From NCBI RefSeq assembly GCF_022919175.1, contig NZ_CP095043.1, positions 62,001-126,000 of the forward strand: a stretch of 64,000 nucleotides of DNA, written 5' to 3'. A program made the translations under genes and the position numbers. Source of the stretch: Leucobacter rhizosphaerae (lineage in GTDB: Bacteria > Actinomycetota > Actinomycetes > Actinomycetales > Microbacteriaceae). Every line of letters begins with the position of its first letter. The first letter of the stretch is position 1. The notes beneath the pieces were generated by a model. That model saw nothing but the letters and a program-made list of their open reading frames with translations, made no database searches and was not told where the DNA came from. This document shows, piece by piece, positions 44,195 through 53,977 of the stretch.

Positions 44195-45871
44195 GTGCCC
44201 AACCCCCCTTACGCCCCGCCCGCACTCGAGAAGGGCACCCTGCGGATCACTCCGCTCGGTGGTCTCGGTGAGGTCGGCCGAAACATGACCGTCTACGAAA
44301 TCGACGGCAAACTGCTCATCGTGGATTGCGGTGTGCTCTTCCCGGAGGTCCAGCACCCCGGCATCGACCTCATCCTGCCCGATATCTCGAAGATCGAGGA
44401 TCGTCTCGGCGACGTGGTCGCCATCGTGCTGACGCACGGTCACGAGGACCACATCGGCGGTGTGCCCTACCTGCTGAAGCGCCGCGAGGACATCCCGATC
44501 ATCGGGTCGAAGCTCACCTTGGCCTTCATCTCGGCCAAGCTCAAGGAGCACCGCATCAAGCCGGTGACCCGCGAGGTCGCCGAGGGCGATCGTGTGCAGT
44601 ACGGCCCGTTCGACCTCGAGTTCATCGCGGTCAACCACTCGATCCCGGACGCCCTCGCGGTCGCGATCCGCACGGAGGCCGGGCTCGTCATCGGCACCGG
44701 CGATTTCAAGATGGACCAGCTGCCCCTCGACGGCCGCATCACCGATCTGCGCGCCTTCGCGCGGCTCGGCGAAGAGGGCGTCGACCTTTTCATGACCGAC
44801 TCGACGAATGCCGACGTCCCGGGCTTCACCCAGTCCGAGAAGAACATCGGACCGGTCATCGAGCAGGTCATCGCGAAGACCCAGGGCAAGGTCGTCGTCG
44901 CGAGCTTCTCGAGCCACGTGCACCGCGTGCAGCAGGTGCTCGACGCGGCGCACGCCAACGGTCGCCGGGTCGTGCTGCTCGGCCGCTCCATGGTGCGCAA
45001 CATGAAGATCGCCGCCGACCTCGGGTACCTCAACGTGCCCGACGGTGTGATCGTCGATCTCAAGAAGAGCGGGGATATTCCGGATCACCGCATCGTCTAC
45101 ATGTCCACCGGCTCCCAGGGTGAGCCCATGGCGGTCCTCAGCCGCATGGTCAACCGCGAGCACCAGGTCGAGGTCGGCGACGGCGACACGGTGATCCTCG
45201 CCTCGAGCCTGATCCCGGGCAACGAGACCTCCGTCTACCGCATCATCGACGGCCTCATGAAGCTCGGCGCGAATGTCGTCCACAAGGGCAACGCGAAGGT
45301 GCACGTCTCGGGCCACGCCTCCGCCGGCGAGCTGCTCTACTGCTACAACATCGTGCGTCCGAAGAATGTGATGCCGATCCACGGCGAGTACCGCATGCTC
45401 GTCGCGAACGCGGCGCTCGCGATCGAGACCGGTGTGCCGCAGAACCGCACGGTGATCGCCGAGAACGGCACGGTCGTCGACCTCGCCGACGGCGTCGCTC
45501 GTGCGGTCGGGCAGATCGACATCGACTTCATCTACGTCGACGGCAAGAGCGTCGGCCGCGTGACGGACGATGACCTGCGGGATCGTCGTACGCTCGCGGA
45601 GGAGGGCTTCATCTCGATCATCACGGTCGTCGAGACGAGCCTGCCGCAGATCGTCTCGGGCCCCGAGATCCACGCCAAGGGTGTGGCCGAGGACCAGAAA
45701 GTCTTCGACTCGATCAAACCGCAGATCGCGGACGCGCTCGAGAAGGCCATGCAGGACGGCATGACCGATCACCACCAGCTCCAGCAGATCGTGCGCCGCA
45801 CGGTCGGTCGCTGGGTCGGGACGAAGCTGCGCCGCAAGGCGATGATCGTCCCCGTCGTGGTGGTGGTGTAG
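44195..45871 (+). CDS. rnj: Ribonuclease J
   Basis: A 558-residue metallo-beta-lactamase/beta-CASP nuclease with endo- and 5'-3' exonuclease activity in RNA maturation and decay. The zinc motif THGHEDHIGG is near residue 79, GTGDFKMD near 165, the beta-CASP motifs FMTDSTNAD, SFSSHVHRVQQ and HVSGHAS near 195, 230 and 370, and a C-terminal helical domain. GTG start with ACAGGAGG upstream. It lies 14 bp after dapA, an order common in actinobacteria. Confidence 0.96.
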   Translation: MPNPPYAPPALEKGTLRITPLGGLGEVGRNMTVYEIDGKLLIVDCGVLFPEVQHPGIDLILPDISKIEDRLGDVVAIVLTHGHEDHIGGVPYLLKRREDIPIIGSKLTLAFISAKLKEHRIKPVTREVAEGDRVQYGPFDLEFIAVNHSIPDALAVAIRTEAGLVIGTGDFKMDQLPLDGRITDLRAFARLGEEGVDLFMTDSTNADVPGFTQSEKNIGPVIEQVIAKTQGKVVVASFSSHVHRVQQVLDAAHANGRRVVLLGRSMVRNMKIAADLGYLNVPDGVIVDLKKSGDIPDHRIVYMSTGSQGEPMAVLSRMVNREHQVEVGDGDTVILASSLIPGNETSVYRIIDGLMKLGANVVHKGNAKVHVSGHASAGELLYCYNIVRPKNVMPIHGEYRMLVANAALAIETGVPQNRTVIAENGTVVDLADGVARAVGQIDIDFIYVDGKSVGRVTDDDLRDRRTLAEEGFISIITVVETSLPQIVSGPEIHAKGVAEDQKVFDSIKPQIADALEKAMQDGMTDHHQLQQIVRRTVGRWVGTKLRRKAMIVPVVVVV

Positions 45872-45874
45872 GTC

Positions 45875-46999
45875 GTGTCGAGCGCCGTCGCGCGTCTCGC
45901 GAGCGGCGCCGGCGTGACGGTGCGCCCCGCGAGCGAGTCGGAACACCGCAACTGGGACGCCCTGGTCGCGGCGAACCCGGGCTCGGGTGAGGTCTGGTCG
46001 GGTGCGTCGTACCTCGACGTCAAGGAGCGCGAGGGCGGCTACCGGCAGTACCGGCTGATCGTCGAGCGCCCCGGGATCGACGGGGCTCCGGCGCGCTCGG
46101 ACATCGCCGTGGCGGTGCTCGCGAAGCGGGTTCCGCTCCTCGGGGAGTGGTGGCACCTGCCGGCCGGCCCCGCGGGCGAGGATTCCGACGCGGTGCTCGA
46201 GGTGGCGACCGCGGTCGCGGCGTTCGCGCGGGATCGCGGCGCCTTTCTGCTCAAGATCGAGCCCCGGGTCGGGATCGACGCGGGGCCCGCGCTCCGCGCG
46301 GCGGGCTTCCGGGATACGGTCCGGATCATTCCGAACCCGTCCACGATCCTCGTCGATGTCTCGGGGGCCGAGGACGAGGTGTTCGCGCGGCTCGGCAAGA
46401 AGGCTCGGAACGCGATCAATCGCGCCCGGCGCGATGGGATCGTGGTGACGCGCGTCGACGCGACCGATGCCCACTGCGCCGAGCTCTACCGCCTGCTGCA
46501 GGAGACCGCCGAGGGGCGGTTCGTGCTCCGCAGCGAGCGCTACTACCGCGAGTTCTGGCAGACCTTCGCGCGTGCCGGCGTCGGGCAGCTCTTCCTCGCC
46601 CACCGGGCCGACGAGGCGGGGGAGCCGCAGCTCGTGGCCGGTGCGTTCGCGATGGCGCTCGGTACGAAGACGACCTACAAGGACGGGGCTTCCGTGCGCG
46701 CGAAGACCGCGTACGGCGCCTCACATGCGCTGCAGTGGGAAGTGCTCCGCTGGGCCTCCGAGCGCGGGGCACTCGTCCACGACCTGTGCGGCGCTCCGCC
46801 GGCCGATCGCGCCGACGACACGACCCACCCGCTCCACGGCGTCGGGCAGTTCAAGCGCTCGTTCGCGCCCGAGATCATCGATTACGTCGGTGCCCTCGAG
46901 CTCCCGCTCCGACCGCGGACGTACGCGATCTGGCAGCGCGTCGGCGACCGCGTGATGCGGCGCTGGTCGCTCGCGGTGCGGAAGGATCCCTACTACTGA
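45875..46999 (+). CDS. FemAB-family aminoacyl transferase, upstream copy
   Basis: A 374-residue protein with two GNAT-like domains. The domain-linking basic helix LGKKARNAINRARRDGI near residue 170 and the C-terminal CGAPPADRADDTTHPLHGVGQFKRSF match the FemX/FemAB peptidoglycan bridge enzymes, which attach amino acids from aminoacyl-tRNA to lipid II on the inner membrane face. GTG start three bases after RNase J. Its stop overlaps murJ by one base. A second family member follows murJ. The amino acid added is unknown. Confidence 0.85.
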   Translation: MSSAVARLASGAGVTVRPASESEHRNWDALVAANPGSGEVWSGASYLDVKEREGGYRQYRLIVERPGIDGAPARSDIAVAVLAKRVPLLGEWWHLPAGPAGEDSDAVLEVATAVAAFARDRGAFLLKIEPRVGIDAGPALRAAGFRDTVRIIPNPSTILVDVSGAEDEVFARLGKKARNAINRARRDGIVVTRVDATDAHCAELYRLLQETAEGRFVLRSERYYREFWQTFARAGVGQLFLAHRADEAGEPQLVAGAFAMALGTKTTYKDGASVRAKTAYGASHALQWEVLRWASERGALVHDLCGAPPADRADDTTHPLHGVGQFKRSFAPEIIDYVGALELPLRPRTYAIWQRVGDRVMRRWSLAVRKDPYY

Positions 47000-48615
47000 T
47001 GGCCAGTCTGATGCGCTCCAGCGCGGTCATGGCGTCGGGCACGATGGTCTCGCGGGTGCTCGGCCTCGTGAAGGCCGTGCTGCTCGCCTACGCGATCGGG
47101 TCGGTCGGCTCGGTGTCCGCCGACGCGTTCGCGAACGGCAACCTGCTGCCGAACACCCTCTACATCATTCTGCTCGGCGGCATGCTCAATGCGGTGCTCG
47201 TGCCGCAGATCGTGCGCGCCGCGAAGAACGCCGACGGTGGCAGCGGATACATCAACAAGATCCTCACGCTCATCTCGGTCGCGCTGTTCGGGGTCACCGT
47301 GCTCGCGATGCTGCTGGCTCCGTGGATCGTCTTCCTGACGGCGGTCGACTGGCCGCCGGAGCAGCTCGCCCTCGCGACGGGATTCGCCTACTGGTGCCTG
47401 CCGCAGATCGTGTTCTACGGGCTCTACACCGTGCTCGGGGAGGTGCTGAACGCGCGCAGCGTGTTCGGGCCGTTCACCTGGGCTCCGGTGCTCAACAACG
47501 TGATCGGGATCGCCGGCATCGTCGTCTTCATCCTCATGTTCGGCGCCGATCCGACGGGCCAGCGCACCGTCTTCGAGTGGGACGCCTTCTCGATCGGCGT
47601 GCTGGGCGGCAGCGCCACGCTGGGCGTGATCTCGCAGGCGCTGATCCTCTTCGTGTCGTGGCGTCGCGCCGGGATCCGGTACCGCCCCGACTTCAAGTGG
47701 AAGGGGATGGGACTCGGCACCACCGCACGGATCGCCGGCTGGAGCCTCGCGACCATCGTCGTCATGCAGCTCGGCGGGTTCATCACGAACAACGTCGTCG
47801 CGACAGGATCGGGCGTCGGCCCCTCCACGAGCGCCATGGGCAATGTCTGGCTGATCTTCATGATGCCGCACTCGGTGATCGCGGTCTCGCTCGCGACCGT
47901 GTACTTCACGCGGCTGGCGGAGTGGGGGCATCAGGGCCGGGTGGCCGAGTTCCGCGCCGACTTCTCCGCCTCGGCCCGCCAGATCTCCCTCGTCATGGTG
48001 CTCGCCGCGAGCGTCCTGTTCGCCGCGGCGCCGTTCGTGAGCCGGATCATGAACTTCGACGCGACCCCCCTGCAGGTCGACCAGTTCGCCCAGGCGCTGC
48101 AGGCGTACGTGATCAGCCTCGCCGCCTACAGCTTCCTGTTCGTCGTGCAGCGCGCGTTCTACGCGCTGTCCGACACGCGCACGCCGTTCGTGTTCACCTC
48201 GGTGCAGATGGGCATCGTGATCCTGCTGTCGCTCACGCTGCTCTTCGCGCCGCGCCCCCTCATCGGTGTGCTCTTCGCGCTCGTGTGGTCGTTCGCGACG
48301 ATCCTGCAGGCGCTCCTCGCGACCTGGTTGCTCCGGCGCCGCCTCGGCCGGATCGACGGCCGCCGCATTGCGCAGAGCCTCGCGAAATTCGTGCTGGCCG
48401 CGATCCCGGCGCTGGTGCTCGGCACGCTCGTGACCTGGGGCGCCCGGGCGCTGCAGCCGGAGTTCGGCGCGGGGTTCTCGATCCTCGCGAGCTGCGCGGT
48501 GGGCGCTGTCGTGGCCGTGGTCTACCTGGTGGGGCTCCGCCTCCTCCGGTCTTCGGAACTCGGTGAGCTCACCGGTTTCATCAGCAGCAAACTCGGAAGG
48601 AACCGTTCTCGATGA
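46999..48615 (+). CDS. murJ: Lipid II flippase MurJ
   Basis: A 538-residue polytopic membrane protein of the MurJ/MviN family with about 14 spans, moving lipid-linked peptidoglycan precursor across the membrane. MRSSAVMASGTMVSRVLGLVKAV at the N-terminus, the NGNLLPNTLYIILLGGMLNAVLVP segment near 45 and NARSVFGPFTWAPVLNNVIGI near 155 are characteristic. There is no large C-terminal pseudokinase domain such as in mycobacteria. It is overlapped at both ends (TGATG and ATGA) by the two FemAB-type genes, implying coupled synthesis. Confidence 0.93.
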   Translation: MASLMRSSAVMASGTMVSRVLGLVKAVLLAYAIGSVGSVSADAFANGNLLPNTLYIILLGGMLNAVLVPQIVRAAKNADGGSGYINKILTLISVALFGVTVLAMLLAPWIVFLTAVDWPPEQLALATGFAYWCLPQIVFYGLYTVLGEVLNARSVFGPFTWAPVLNNVIGIAGIVVFILMFGADPTGQRTVFEWDAFSIGVLGGSATLGVISQALILFVSWRRAGIRYRPDFKWKGMGLGTTARIAGWSLATIVVMQLGGFITNNVVATGSGVGPSTSAMGNVWLIFMMPHSVIAVSLATVYFTRLAEWGHQGRVAEFRADFSASARQISLVMVLAASVLFAAAPFVSRIMNFDATPLQVDQFAQALQAYVISLAAYSFLFVVQRAFYALSDTRTPFVFTSVQMGIVILLSLTLLFAPRPLIGVLFALVWSFATILQALLATWLLRRRLGRIDGRRIAQSLAKFVLAAIPALVLGTLVTWGARALQPEFGAGFSILASCAVGAVVAVVYLVGLRLLRSSELGELTGFISSKLGRNRSR

Positions 48616-49649
48616 GCCCAGAAGCCTCGCGCGCGCCGCTCACCGTCGTCCCGTGCACCGATCGTGCGCAGTGGGACGACACGGTCAACGCACTCGGCGG
48701 GCACCCGCTCCAGCTCTGGGGCTGGGGAGACCTGAAGTCGGCGCACCGCTGGAGCGCGGAGCGCGTGCTCGTGCACGCGGGCGACGCGATGGTGGGTGCA
48801 TGCCAGCTGCTCACCCGGTCGCTCCCGGGCCCGCTCGGCGGCTTCGTGTACGCCCCGCGCGGCCCGGTCCTCGCCCGTGCCTCGGACTCGGACGGTCCCG
48901 CTCCCGAGCCCGCCCCGGGTGCCGTGGCGGACGCGGTCGCCGACTACGTGCGCGGCTCGCGGCGTGCGGTTGCCGTCTCCATCGAGCCCGATGAGGACGC
49001 GGGCGACGTCCCGCTGGGTCCGGACTGGCGGGCCGCCCAGACGCCGGTGCTCCCGGCGCGGACGCTGATCCTCGACCTGCGGCAATCGGAGGACGCACTG
49101 CTCGCCGACATGAGCAAGAAGCATCGTCAGTACGTGCGCAAGTCGGCACGGGAGGAATCCCTCGAGATCCGCGCCGTCGAGACCGCGGAGCAGCTCGACG
49201 CCTGCCTCGAGGTCTACCGCGAGACGAGCGAGCGCGCCGATTTCGGGCTGCACGAGGACTCGTACTACCACGACGCCTTCACGATGCTCGGCGACGACGC
49301 CCCGGTGTGGGCGAGCTACGTCGACGGCAAGCCCGTCGCGTTCCTCTTCCTCGCCAAGTCGGCGCGCACCTCGTTCGAGCTCTACGGCGGCATGAACGAC
49401 ACCGGGCAGCGCCTCCGCGCGAACTACGCGCTCAAGTGGCACGCGATCCGCGCCATGCGCGAGCTCGGGATCGAGCGCTACGACTTCGGTGGACTGATCA
49501 ATGACGGGGTCACCACGTTCAAGACCGGCTTCGCGTCGCACGAGAATCTCCTCGCGGGATCGTGGGATCGCCCGGGGCCGGGGTACCGGATCTGGACCGA
49601 GGGGCTCCCGCTCGCGAAGCGAGTGGTGCGCGCGCTCCGACGTCGCTGA
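48612..49649 (+). CDS. FemAB-family aminoacyl transferase, downstream copy
   Basis: A 345-residue relative of the protein encoded upstream of murJ, but diverged in sequence. The N-terminal LQLWGWGDLKSAHRWSAERV, the basic helix MSKKHRQYVRKSAREESLEI near residue 165 (split here at MSKKHRQYVRKS) and the C-terminal YDFGGLINDGVTTFKTGF identify the family. ATG shares ATGA with the murJ stop. Two non-identical copies suggest a two-step cross-bridge or two amino acids. Confidence 0.85.
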   Translation: MSPEASRAPLTVVPCTDRAQWDDTVNALGGHPLQLWGWGDLKSAHRWSAERVLVHAGDAMVGACQLLTRSLPGPLGGFVYAPRGPVLARASDSDGPAPEPAPGAVADAVADYVRGSRRAVAVSIEPDEDAGDVPLGPDWRAAQTPVLPARTLILDLRQSEDALLADMSKKHRQYVRKSAREESLEIRAVETAEQLDACLEVYRETSERADFGLHEDSYYHDAFTMLGDDAPVWASYVDGKPVAFLFLAKSARTSFELYGGMNDTGQRLRANYALKWHAIRAMRELGIERYDFGGLINDGVTTFKTGFASHENLLAGSWDRPGPGYRIWTEGLPLAKRVVRALRRR

Positions 49650-49769
49650 CGCGCGTCGGAACGGCGAACGGCCGACGGCGGCCACGTGCTGACCTGTCGC
49701 CGGGCGGCCGCGCGGCGACCGATTCTCCCCGACGCGGTGCGTCACCGAGCCATTGTCAGTGGGAGAACG

Positions 49770-49775
49770 TACCCT
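49770..49775 (+). promoter_or_regulatory. -10 box of a leaderless promoter (ftsK)
   Basis: TACCCT with six bases to the ATG at 49782. Confidence 0.5.
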
Positions 49776-49781
49776 CGTCTC

Positions 49782-52670
49782 ATGGCCACCAAAGCTTCGT
49801 CGCGCGGAAAATCTGGGAAGCCCGCAGCCCGGGGTTCCCGGAGCACCGGTACGCAGACGAGCGCTCGCACGCGGGTGCTCGCGGAGGCGGAACCGACCGA
49901 GGGCGTGCTCGTGCGCGCCTGGAACGGTCTCGCGCACGCCGTCGGGGGTGCCGCACGGGCATTCCGGCTGGAGCCGCTCGCGAGTGAGGATCGCCGCGAC
50001 GGGATCCCGATGCTGCTCGTCCTGCTCGCCGTGATCGGCGCCGTCGTCGAGTGGTTCCTCATCGGGCAGCCGGTCGCCCTGCAGCTCGACGCGTGGACCT
50101 TCGGCGGGCTCTTCGGGCGCGTGGCCTTCGGCCTGCCCATCATCATGGTCGGGTTCGCGCTGTGGCTCTTCAACCACCCGTCGAGCGTCAACGACAATCG
50201 GCGCATCGCCATCGGGCTCTTCCTCGCCATCACGAGCATCGCGGGCCTCACGCACGTCTACGGCGGGCGTCCCACGCCGAGCGAGGGCATGCTCGCGCTG
50301 GCGGAGGCCGGCGGGCTCCTCGGATGGATGGTCGGGGCCCCGCTGCTCGCGCTCACGGTGTGGGTGGCGACGCCCGTGCTGTCGCTCCTGCTGGCCTTCT
50401 CCATCCTCATCATCACCAAGACGCCTCCCGGGCGCATCGTGCGCCGACTGGGGGAGGCCTACGCGTTCCTGTTCGGCGTGGGAGACGCGTCGGCCGAGGA
50501 CGCCGAGGCGAGCCCGCAGCCGACGGCGCGCGAGCGCCGCAGCGCGCGGAAGGACAACACCCTCTTCGATCTCGACGAGCAGGAGGGCGACGTCGGCTCG
50601 GTGCCGTGGTGGCGTCGCAACAGCTCGGGCCGCGAGGAAGACCCGGAGTACGCGGGCGATCAGGACGCGCTCGAGAGTGCGCTCGACGGATCGGCGGTCG
50701 ACGCGAGCCACGCCTTCGACTCCGCGCTCGCCCCGGAACCGGCGACCGGCGTTTTCCCCACGGATCTCTTTGACGAGCTGGATCAGGCCGAGGCCGCGGT
50801 GCAGGCTGCCGGGATCACCCCGGCCTCCGGGCTGAACGACGACTCCTGGGGCGTCGACGAATCGACCACGACGGCGCTGCCCGCCTCCGAGGACCCCGCG
50901 ACGACCACCCCCTTCGTCGTCGCGCCGCCGCACGAGCCGACCCAGGTCGAGTACCACCTCCCGGATCAGGCGACGCTGTCCGCCGGAGACGCGCCCAAGG
51001 CGCGCACCGAGGCGAACGACGTCATCATGGCCGCCATCGCCCGCGTCTTCGAGGAGTTCAAGGTCGACGCGAATGTGACCGGGTTCTCCCGAGGCCCGAC
51101 CGTGACGCAGTACGAGGTCGAGCTCGGCCCCGGCGTCAAGGTCGAAAAGGTGACGGCGCTGTCGCGCAACCTGTCGTACGCGGTCGCCTCGAACGAGGTG
51201 CGGATCCTCTCGCCGATCCCGGGCAAGAGCGCCATCGGCATCGAGATCCCGAACAAGGATCGCGAGAATGTCGCGCTCGGCGACGTGCTGCGCTCCGCGA
51301 AGGCCCAGCGCAGCCCGCACCCGCTCACGATCGGCGTCGGCAAGGACGTCTCCGGCGGATTCGTCGTGGCCAACCTCGCGAAGATGCCGCACCTGCTCGT
51401 CGCGGGATCGACCGGTTCGGGCAAGTCGAGCTTCGTGAACTCGATGATCACGAGCCTGCTCATGCGCGCGACCCCGGCGGAGGTCCGTATGGTGCTCGTC
51501 GACCCGAAGCGCGTCGAGCTCACCGTCTACCAGGGCGTGCCGCACCTCATCACCCCCATCATCACGAACCCGAAGAAGGCGGCCGAGGCGCTGCAGTGGG
51601 TCGTCAAAGAGATGGACATGCGCTACGACGACCTCGAGAGCTTCGGGTTCAAGCACATCGACGAGTTCAACAAGGCCGTGCGCTCCGGCGGCATCGTGCT
51701 GCCGGAGGGCAGCCAGCGGGTGCTCAAGCCGTACCCCTACCTGCTGGTCGTCGTGGACGAACTCGCGGACCTCATGATGGTCGCACCGCGCGACGTCGAG
51801 GACTCGATCGTCCGCATCACCCAGCTGGCCCGCGCCTCGGGTATTCACCTCGTGCTCGCGACGCAGCGGCCCTCGGTCGACGTGGTGACCGGCCTCATCA
51901 AGGCAAACGTGCCGAGCCGCCTGGCGTTCGCGGTCGCGTCGGTCACCGACTCCCGCGTCATCCTCGACCAGCCCGGCGCGGACCGCCTCATCGGCCAGGG
52001 TGACGGGCTTTTCCTGCCCATGGGAACCTCCTCCGCGCTCCGGGTGCAGGGCGCGTGGGTCGAGGAGTCCGAGATCAACCGCGTGGTCGCACACGTGAAG
52101 GCGCAGGCGCGCCCCGAGTACCGGGCGGATGTCGCGCAGGCCGCCGAGAAGAAGGAGATCGACGCGGATATCGGCGACGATCTCGACGTGCTGCTCGCCG
52201 CCGTCGAATTGGTCGTCACCTCGCAGTTCGGCTCGACCTCGATGCTGCAGCGGAAGCTCCGTGTCGGGTTCGCGAAAGCCGGTCGCCTCATGGACCTCAT
52301 GGAGTCCCGCGACATCGTCGGACCCTCGGAGGGCTCCAAAGCCCGCGATGTGCTCGTGACACCGGATCAGCTCGCAGAGGTGCTCGGTCGGATCAAGGGG
52401 TCGCCCGCTCCCGCACCGGCCGCGCCTGCTGCGCCGGCGTCCGCTCCTGCCGCGCCGACCCAGGCACTGGCACCCGCGGTCGCGCCGAGCGCGCCGGCCG
52501 ATGCGGAGGGGGCCACCGACGTGATCGATCCGCTCACGGAGTCTGGCGCGTCCGACGACACCATCGATGACCGCTACGACGATCCCGTGGCCAAGTATCA
52601 AGCGACACTCGATGAGGTCGAGGGTGAGCCCGATGAGGACGCCTGGCAGCTGACGGGACGCGACTCGTGA
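49782..52670 (+). CDS. ftsK: DNA translocase FtsK/SpoIIIE
   Basis: A 962-residue septal DNA pump that clears chromosomes and activates XerCD at dif. After a basic N-terminus there are four or five spans (about residues 68-210), a charged Ala/Asp-rich linker to about 390, the motor with Walker [15 protein letters not shown] near 545 and Walker [12 protein letters not shown] near 655, and the DNA-reading gamma domain [20 protein letters not shown] near 815. The last 70 residues are a Pro/Ala tail. Its stop overlaps the pgsA GTG. Confidence 0.95.
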   Translation: MATKASSRGKSGKPAARGSRSTGTQTSARTRVLAEAEPTEGVLVRAWNGLAHAVGGAARAFRLEPLASEDRRDGIPMLLVLLAVIGAVVEWFLIGQPVALQLDAWTFGGLFGRVAFGLPIIMVGFALWLFNHPSSVNDNRRIAIGLFLAITSIAGLTHVYGGRPTPSEGMLALAEAGGLLGWMVGAPLLALTVWVATPVLSLLLAFSILIITKTPPGRIVRRLGEAYAFLFGVGDASAEDAEASPQPTARERRSARKDNTLFDLDEQEGDVGSVPWWRRNSSGREEDPEYAGDQDALESALDGSAVDASHAFDSALAPEPATGVFPTDLFDELDQAEAAVQAAGITPASGLNDDSWGVDESTTTALPASEDPATTTPFVVAPPHEPTQVEYHLPDQATLSAGDAPKARTEANDVIMAAIARVFEEFKVDANVTGFSRGPTVTQYEVELGPGVKVEKVTALSRNLSYAVASNEVRILSPIPGKSAIGIEIPNKDRENVALGDVLRSAKAQRSPHPLTIGVGKDVSGGFVVANLAKMPHLLVAGSTGSGKSSFVNSMITSLLMRATPAEVRMVLVDPKRVELTVYQGVPHLITPIITNPKKAAEALQWVVKEMDMRYDDLESFGFKHIDEFNKAVRSGGIVLPEGSQRVLKPYPYLLVVVDELADLMMVAPRDVEDSIVRITQLARASGIHLVLATQRPSVDVVTGLIKANVPSRLAFAVASVTDSRVILDQPGADRLIGQGDGLFLPMGTSSALRVQGAWVEESEINRVVAHVKAQARPEYRADVAQAAEKKEIDADIGDDLDVLLAAVELVVTSQFGSTSMLQRKLRVGFAKAGRLMDLMESRDIVGPSEGSKARDVLVTPDQLAEVLGRIKGSPAPAPAAPAAPASAPAAPTQALAPAVAPSAPADAEGATDVIDPLTESGASDDTIDDRYDDPVAKYQATLDEVEGEPDEDAWQLTGRDS

Positions 52671-53254
52671 CGGCCGCGGCTCCCGTGAGCAACTGGAACG
52701 CCCCGAACATCATCACGACCGCGCGGATCATCGCCACCCCCTTCTTCTTGTGGATGCTGCTGGCCGACAACGGCGAGCTCGGGCCGTGGCGCTGGGCCGC
52801 GGCCGCCTTTTTCGTCGTGGCCATCGCGACGGACGCCTGGGACGGGCACATCGCGCGATCCCGCGGGCTCATCACAAACCTCGGCAAGCTGCTCGACCCC
52901 ATCGCGGATAAGTTCCTCACCGGTGCCGCGCTCGTGGGCCTGTCGATCCTCCACGAGCTGCCCTGGTGGGTCACGATCGTCGTCCTCGTTCGAGAGATCG
53001 GCATCACCGTGCACCGGTTGATGGTGGCTCGCGACGTCGTGATGGCGGCGGCCTGGATGGGAAAGCTGAAGACGGTCGCGCAGTCGGTGGCGATCACCCT
53101 GGCGCTGTTGCCCCTCGCGAGTGTCCTCGGAGCGGCCGCGCCCGTGGCCATCTGGCTCAATATCATCACGATGACGATCGCCGTGGTGCTGACGATCGCG
53201 AGCGGCATCGACTACATCATCGGCTTCGTCCGCGGAGGGAAGCGGGCCTCATGA
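52667..53254 (+). CDS. pgsA: CDP-diacylglycerol-glycerol-3-phosphate 3-phosphatidyltransferase
   Basis: A 195-residue membrane enzyme making phosphatidylglycerol phosphate. The CDP-alcohol phosphotransferase motif is [18 protein letters not shown] followed by KLLDPIADK (residues about 57-85), with all four Asp residues present, and about six spans. GTG start overlaps ftsK (GTGA) and the stop overlaps cinA (ATGA). A related CDP-alcohol transferase such as a phosphatidylinositol-phosphate synthase is the alternative, but N-terminus and order (ftsK-pgsA-cinA-clgR) favour PgsA. Confidence 0.92.
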   Translation: MTAAAPVSNWNAPNIITTARIIATPFFLWMLLADNGELGPWRWAAAAFFVVAIATDAWDGHIARSRGLITNLGKLLDPIADKFLTGAALVGLSILHELPWWVTIVVLVREIGITVHRLMVARDVVMAAAWMGKLKTVAQSVAITLALLPLASVLGAAAPVAIWLNIITMTIAVVLTIASGIDYIIGFVRGGKRAS

Positions 53255-53772
53255 CCGGGCCGGACGCGCGGACGACCTCGGGTCAGCGCGTGCTGGCGCT
53301 CGCCGAGGCGCGGGGTGTCCGGGTCGCAGTCGCGGAGTCCCTCACCGGAGGACTTTTGGCCGACGCGTTCGTCTCGGTCCCGGGCGCCTCCCGGGTCTTC
53401 GCGGGTGGCATCGTGGCCTACGACACGGCGCTCAAGCACACCCTGGTGGGTGTCGACGCGGACCTGCTGCGGCTGCGCGGTCCCGTAGATGCGCAGGTGG
53501 CAGAGCAGATGGCGGCGGGTGTACGGGTCGCCTGCGCGCGCCCCGATGCTCCCGTGGAGCTCGGCATTGCGACGACCGGGGTGGCCGGGCCGGATCCCGA
53601 CCCCCAGTCCGGGCAGCCCGCCGGTGTGGTGTGGGTCGGCTTGAGCCTGCGGGATCGCACCGGGGCCGTGTCGGTCCGGTGCAACGGGGACCGGCCGGCG
53701 ATCCGCCGCGCGGCGGTCGAAGCGGCCCTGGGTCTCGCCGCCGAGTGGCTCGCGGCGATCCCTTCGCGGTGA
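53251..53772 (+). CDS. cinA: CinA C-terminal-domain nicotinamide-nucleotide amidohydrolase
   Basis: A 173-residue stand-alone CinA C-terminal (PncC) domain, lacking the N-terminal MoaB-like part. VAVAESLTGGLLADAFVSVPG near residue 25, GGIVAYDTALK near 51, GIATTGVAGPDPDPQSGQPAG near 110 and the following VWVGL are diagnostic. PncC-type enzymes deamidate nicotinamide mononucleotide in pyridine-nucleotide salvage. ATG coupled to pgsA; unusual palindromes follow its stop. Confidence 0.92.
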   Translation: MTGPDARTTSGQRVLALAEARGVRVAVAESLTGGLLADAFVSVPGASRVFAGGIVAYDTALKHTLVGVDADLLRLRGPVDAQVAEQMAAGVRVACARPDAPVELGIATTGVAGPDPDPQSGQPAGVVWVGLSLRDRTGAVSVRCNGDRPAIRRAAVEAALGLAAEWLAAIPSR

Positions 53773-53844
53773 TTCCTGAATGTGACCCCCGAGTTCCATG
53801 CAACTTGAGTCGATCCGGCTCAAGTTCAGCAAAGTTTCAGGAAT
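53772..53844. repeat. Nested inverted repeats between cinA and clgR
   Basis: The outer arms ATTCCTGAA (53772-53780) and TTCAGGAAT (53836-53844) are perfectly complementary, as are the inner arms AACTTGAG (53802-53809) and CTCAAGTT (53819-53826). The first arm begins on the last base of the cinA stop. There is no T-run. The structure could be a terminator, a leader RNA or a double operator for clgR. Confidence 0.7.
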
Positions 53845-53900
53845 ACGCGGGATAGTCTCTGAGTTACTCCCAGTGACGCCACCGAGCAGAGATGGCGTTC

Positions 53901-53911
53901 CGCCGGAAGCG
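53901..53911. promoter_or_regulatory. Candidate ClgR box
   Basis: CGC-CGGAA-GCG matches the CGC-N5-GCG core of the ClgR operator known from Corynebacterium and Streptomyces, about 19 bases upstream of the clgR -10 box TAGGGT (53930-53935). ClgR autoactivation in those genera supports a real site; the flanking AT positions fit only partly. Confidence 0.45.
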
Positions 53912-53940
53912 ATCTCGCGGCCGAGCGGGTAGGGTTGAAG

Positions 53941-53958
53941 CACGATCGTCAGATCGTG
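53941..53958 (+). promoter_or_regulatory. Perfect hairpin at the 5' end of the clgR leader
   Basis: CACGATC-GTCA-GATCGTG begins six bases after the -10 box, at or next to the expected transcription start, and ends just before the ribosome site GAAGGAGG. It could cap the mRNA or be an operator. Confidence 0.5.
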
Positions 53959-53977
53959 CGAGCGAAGGAGGGTACAC

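Noticed and set aside
48522-52601. A 1359-codon open frame on the minus strand opposite murJ, femAB-like gene and ftsK
   Set aside because: It is His/Arg/Asp-rich with no domain pattern, a typical antisense shadow of high-GC genes; the plus-strand genes have full motifs and ribosome sites.
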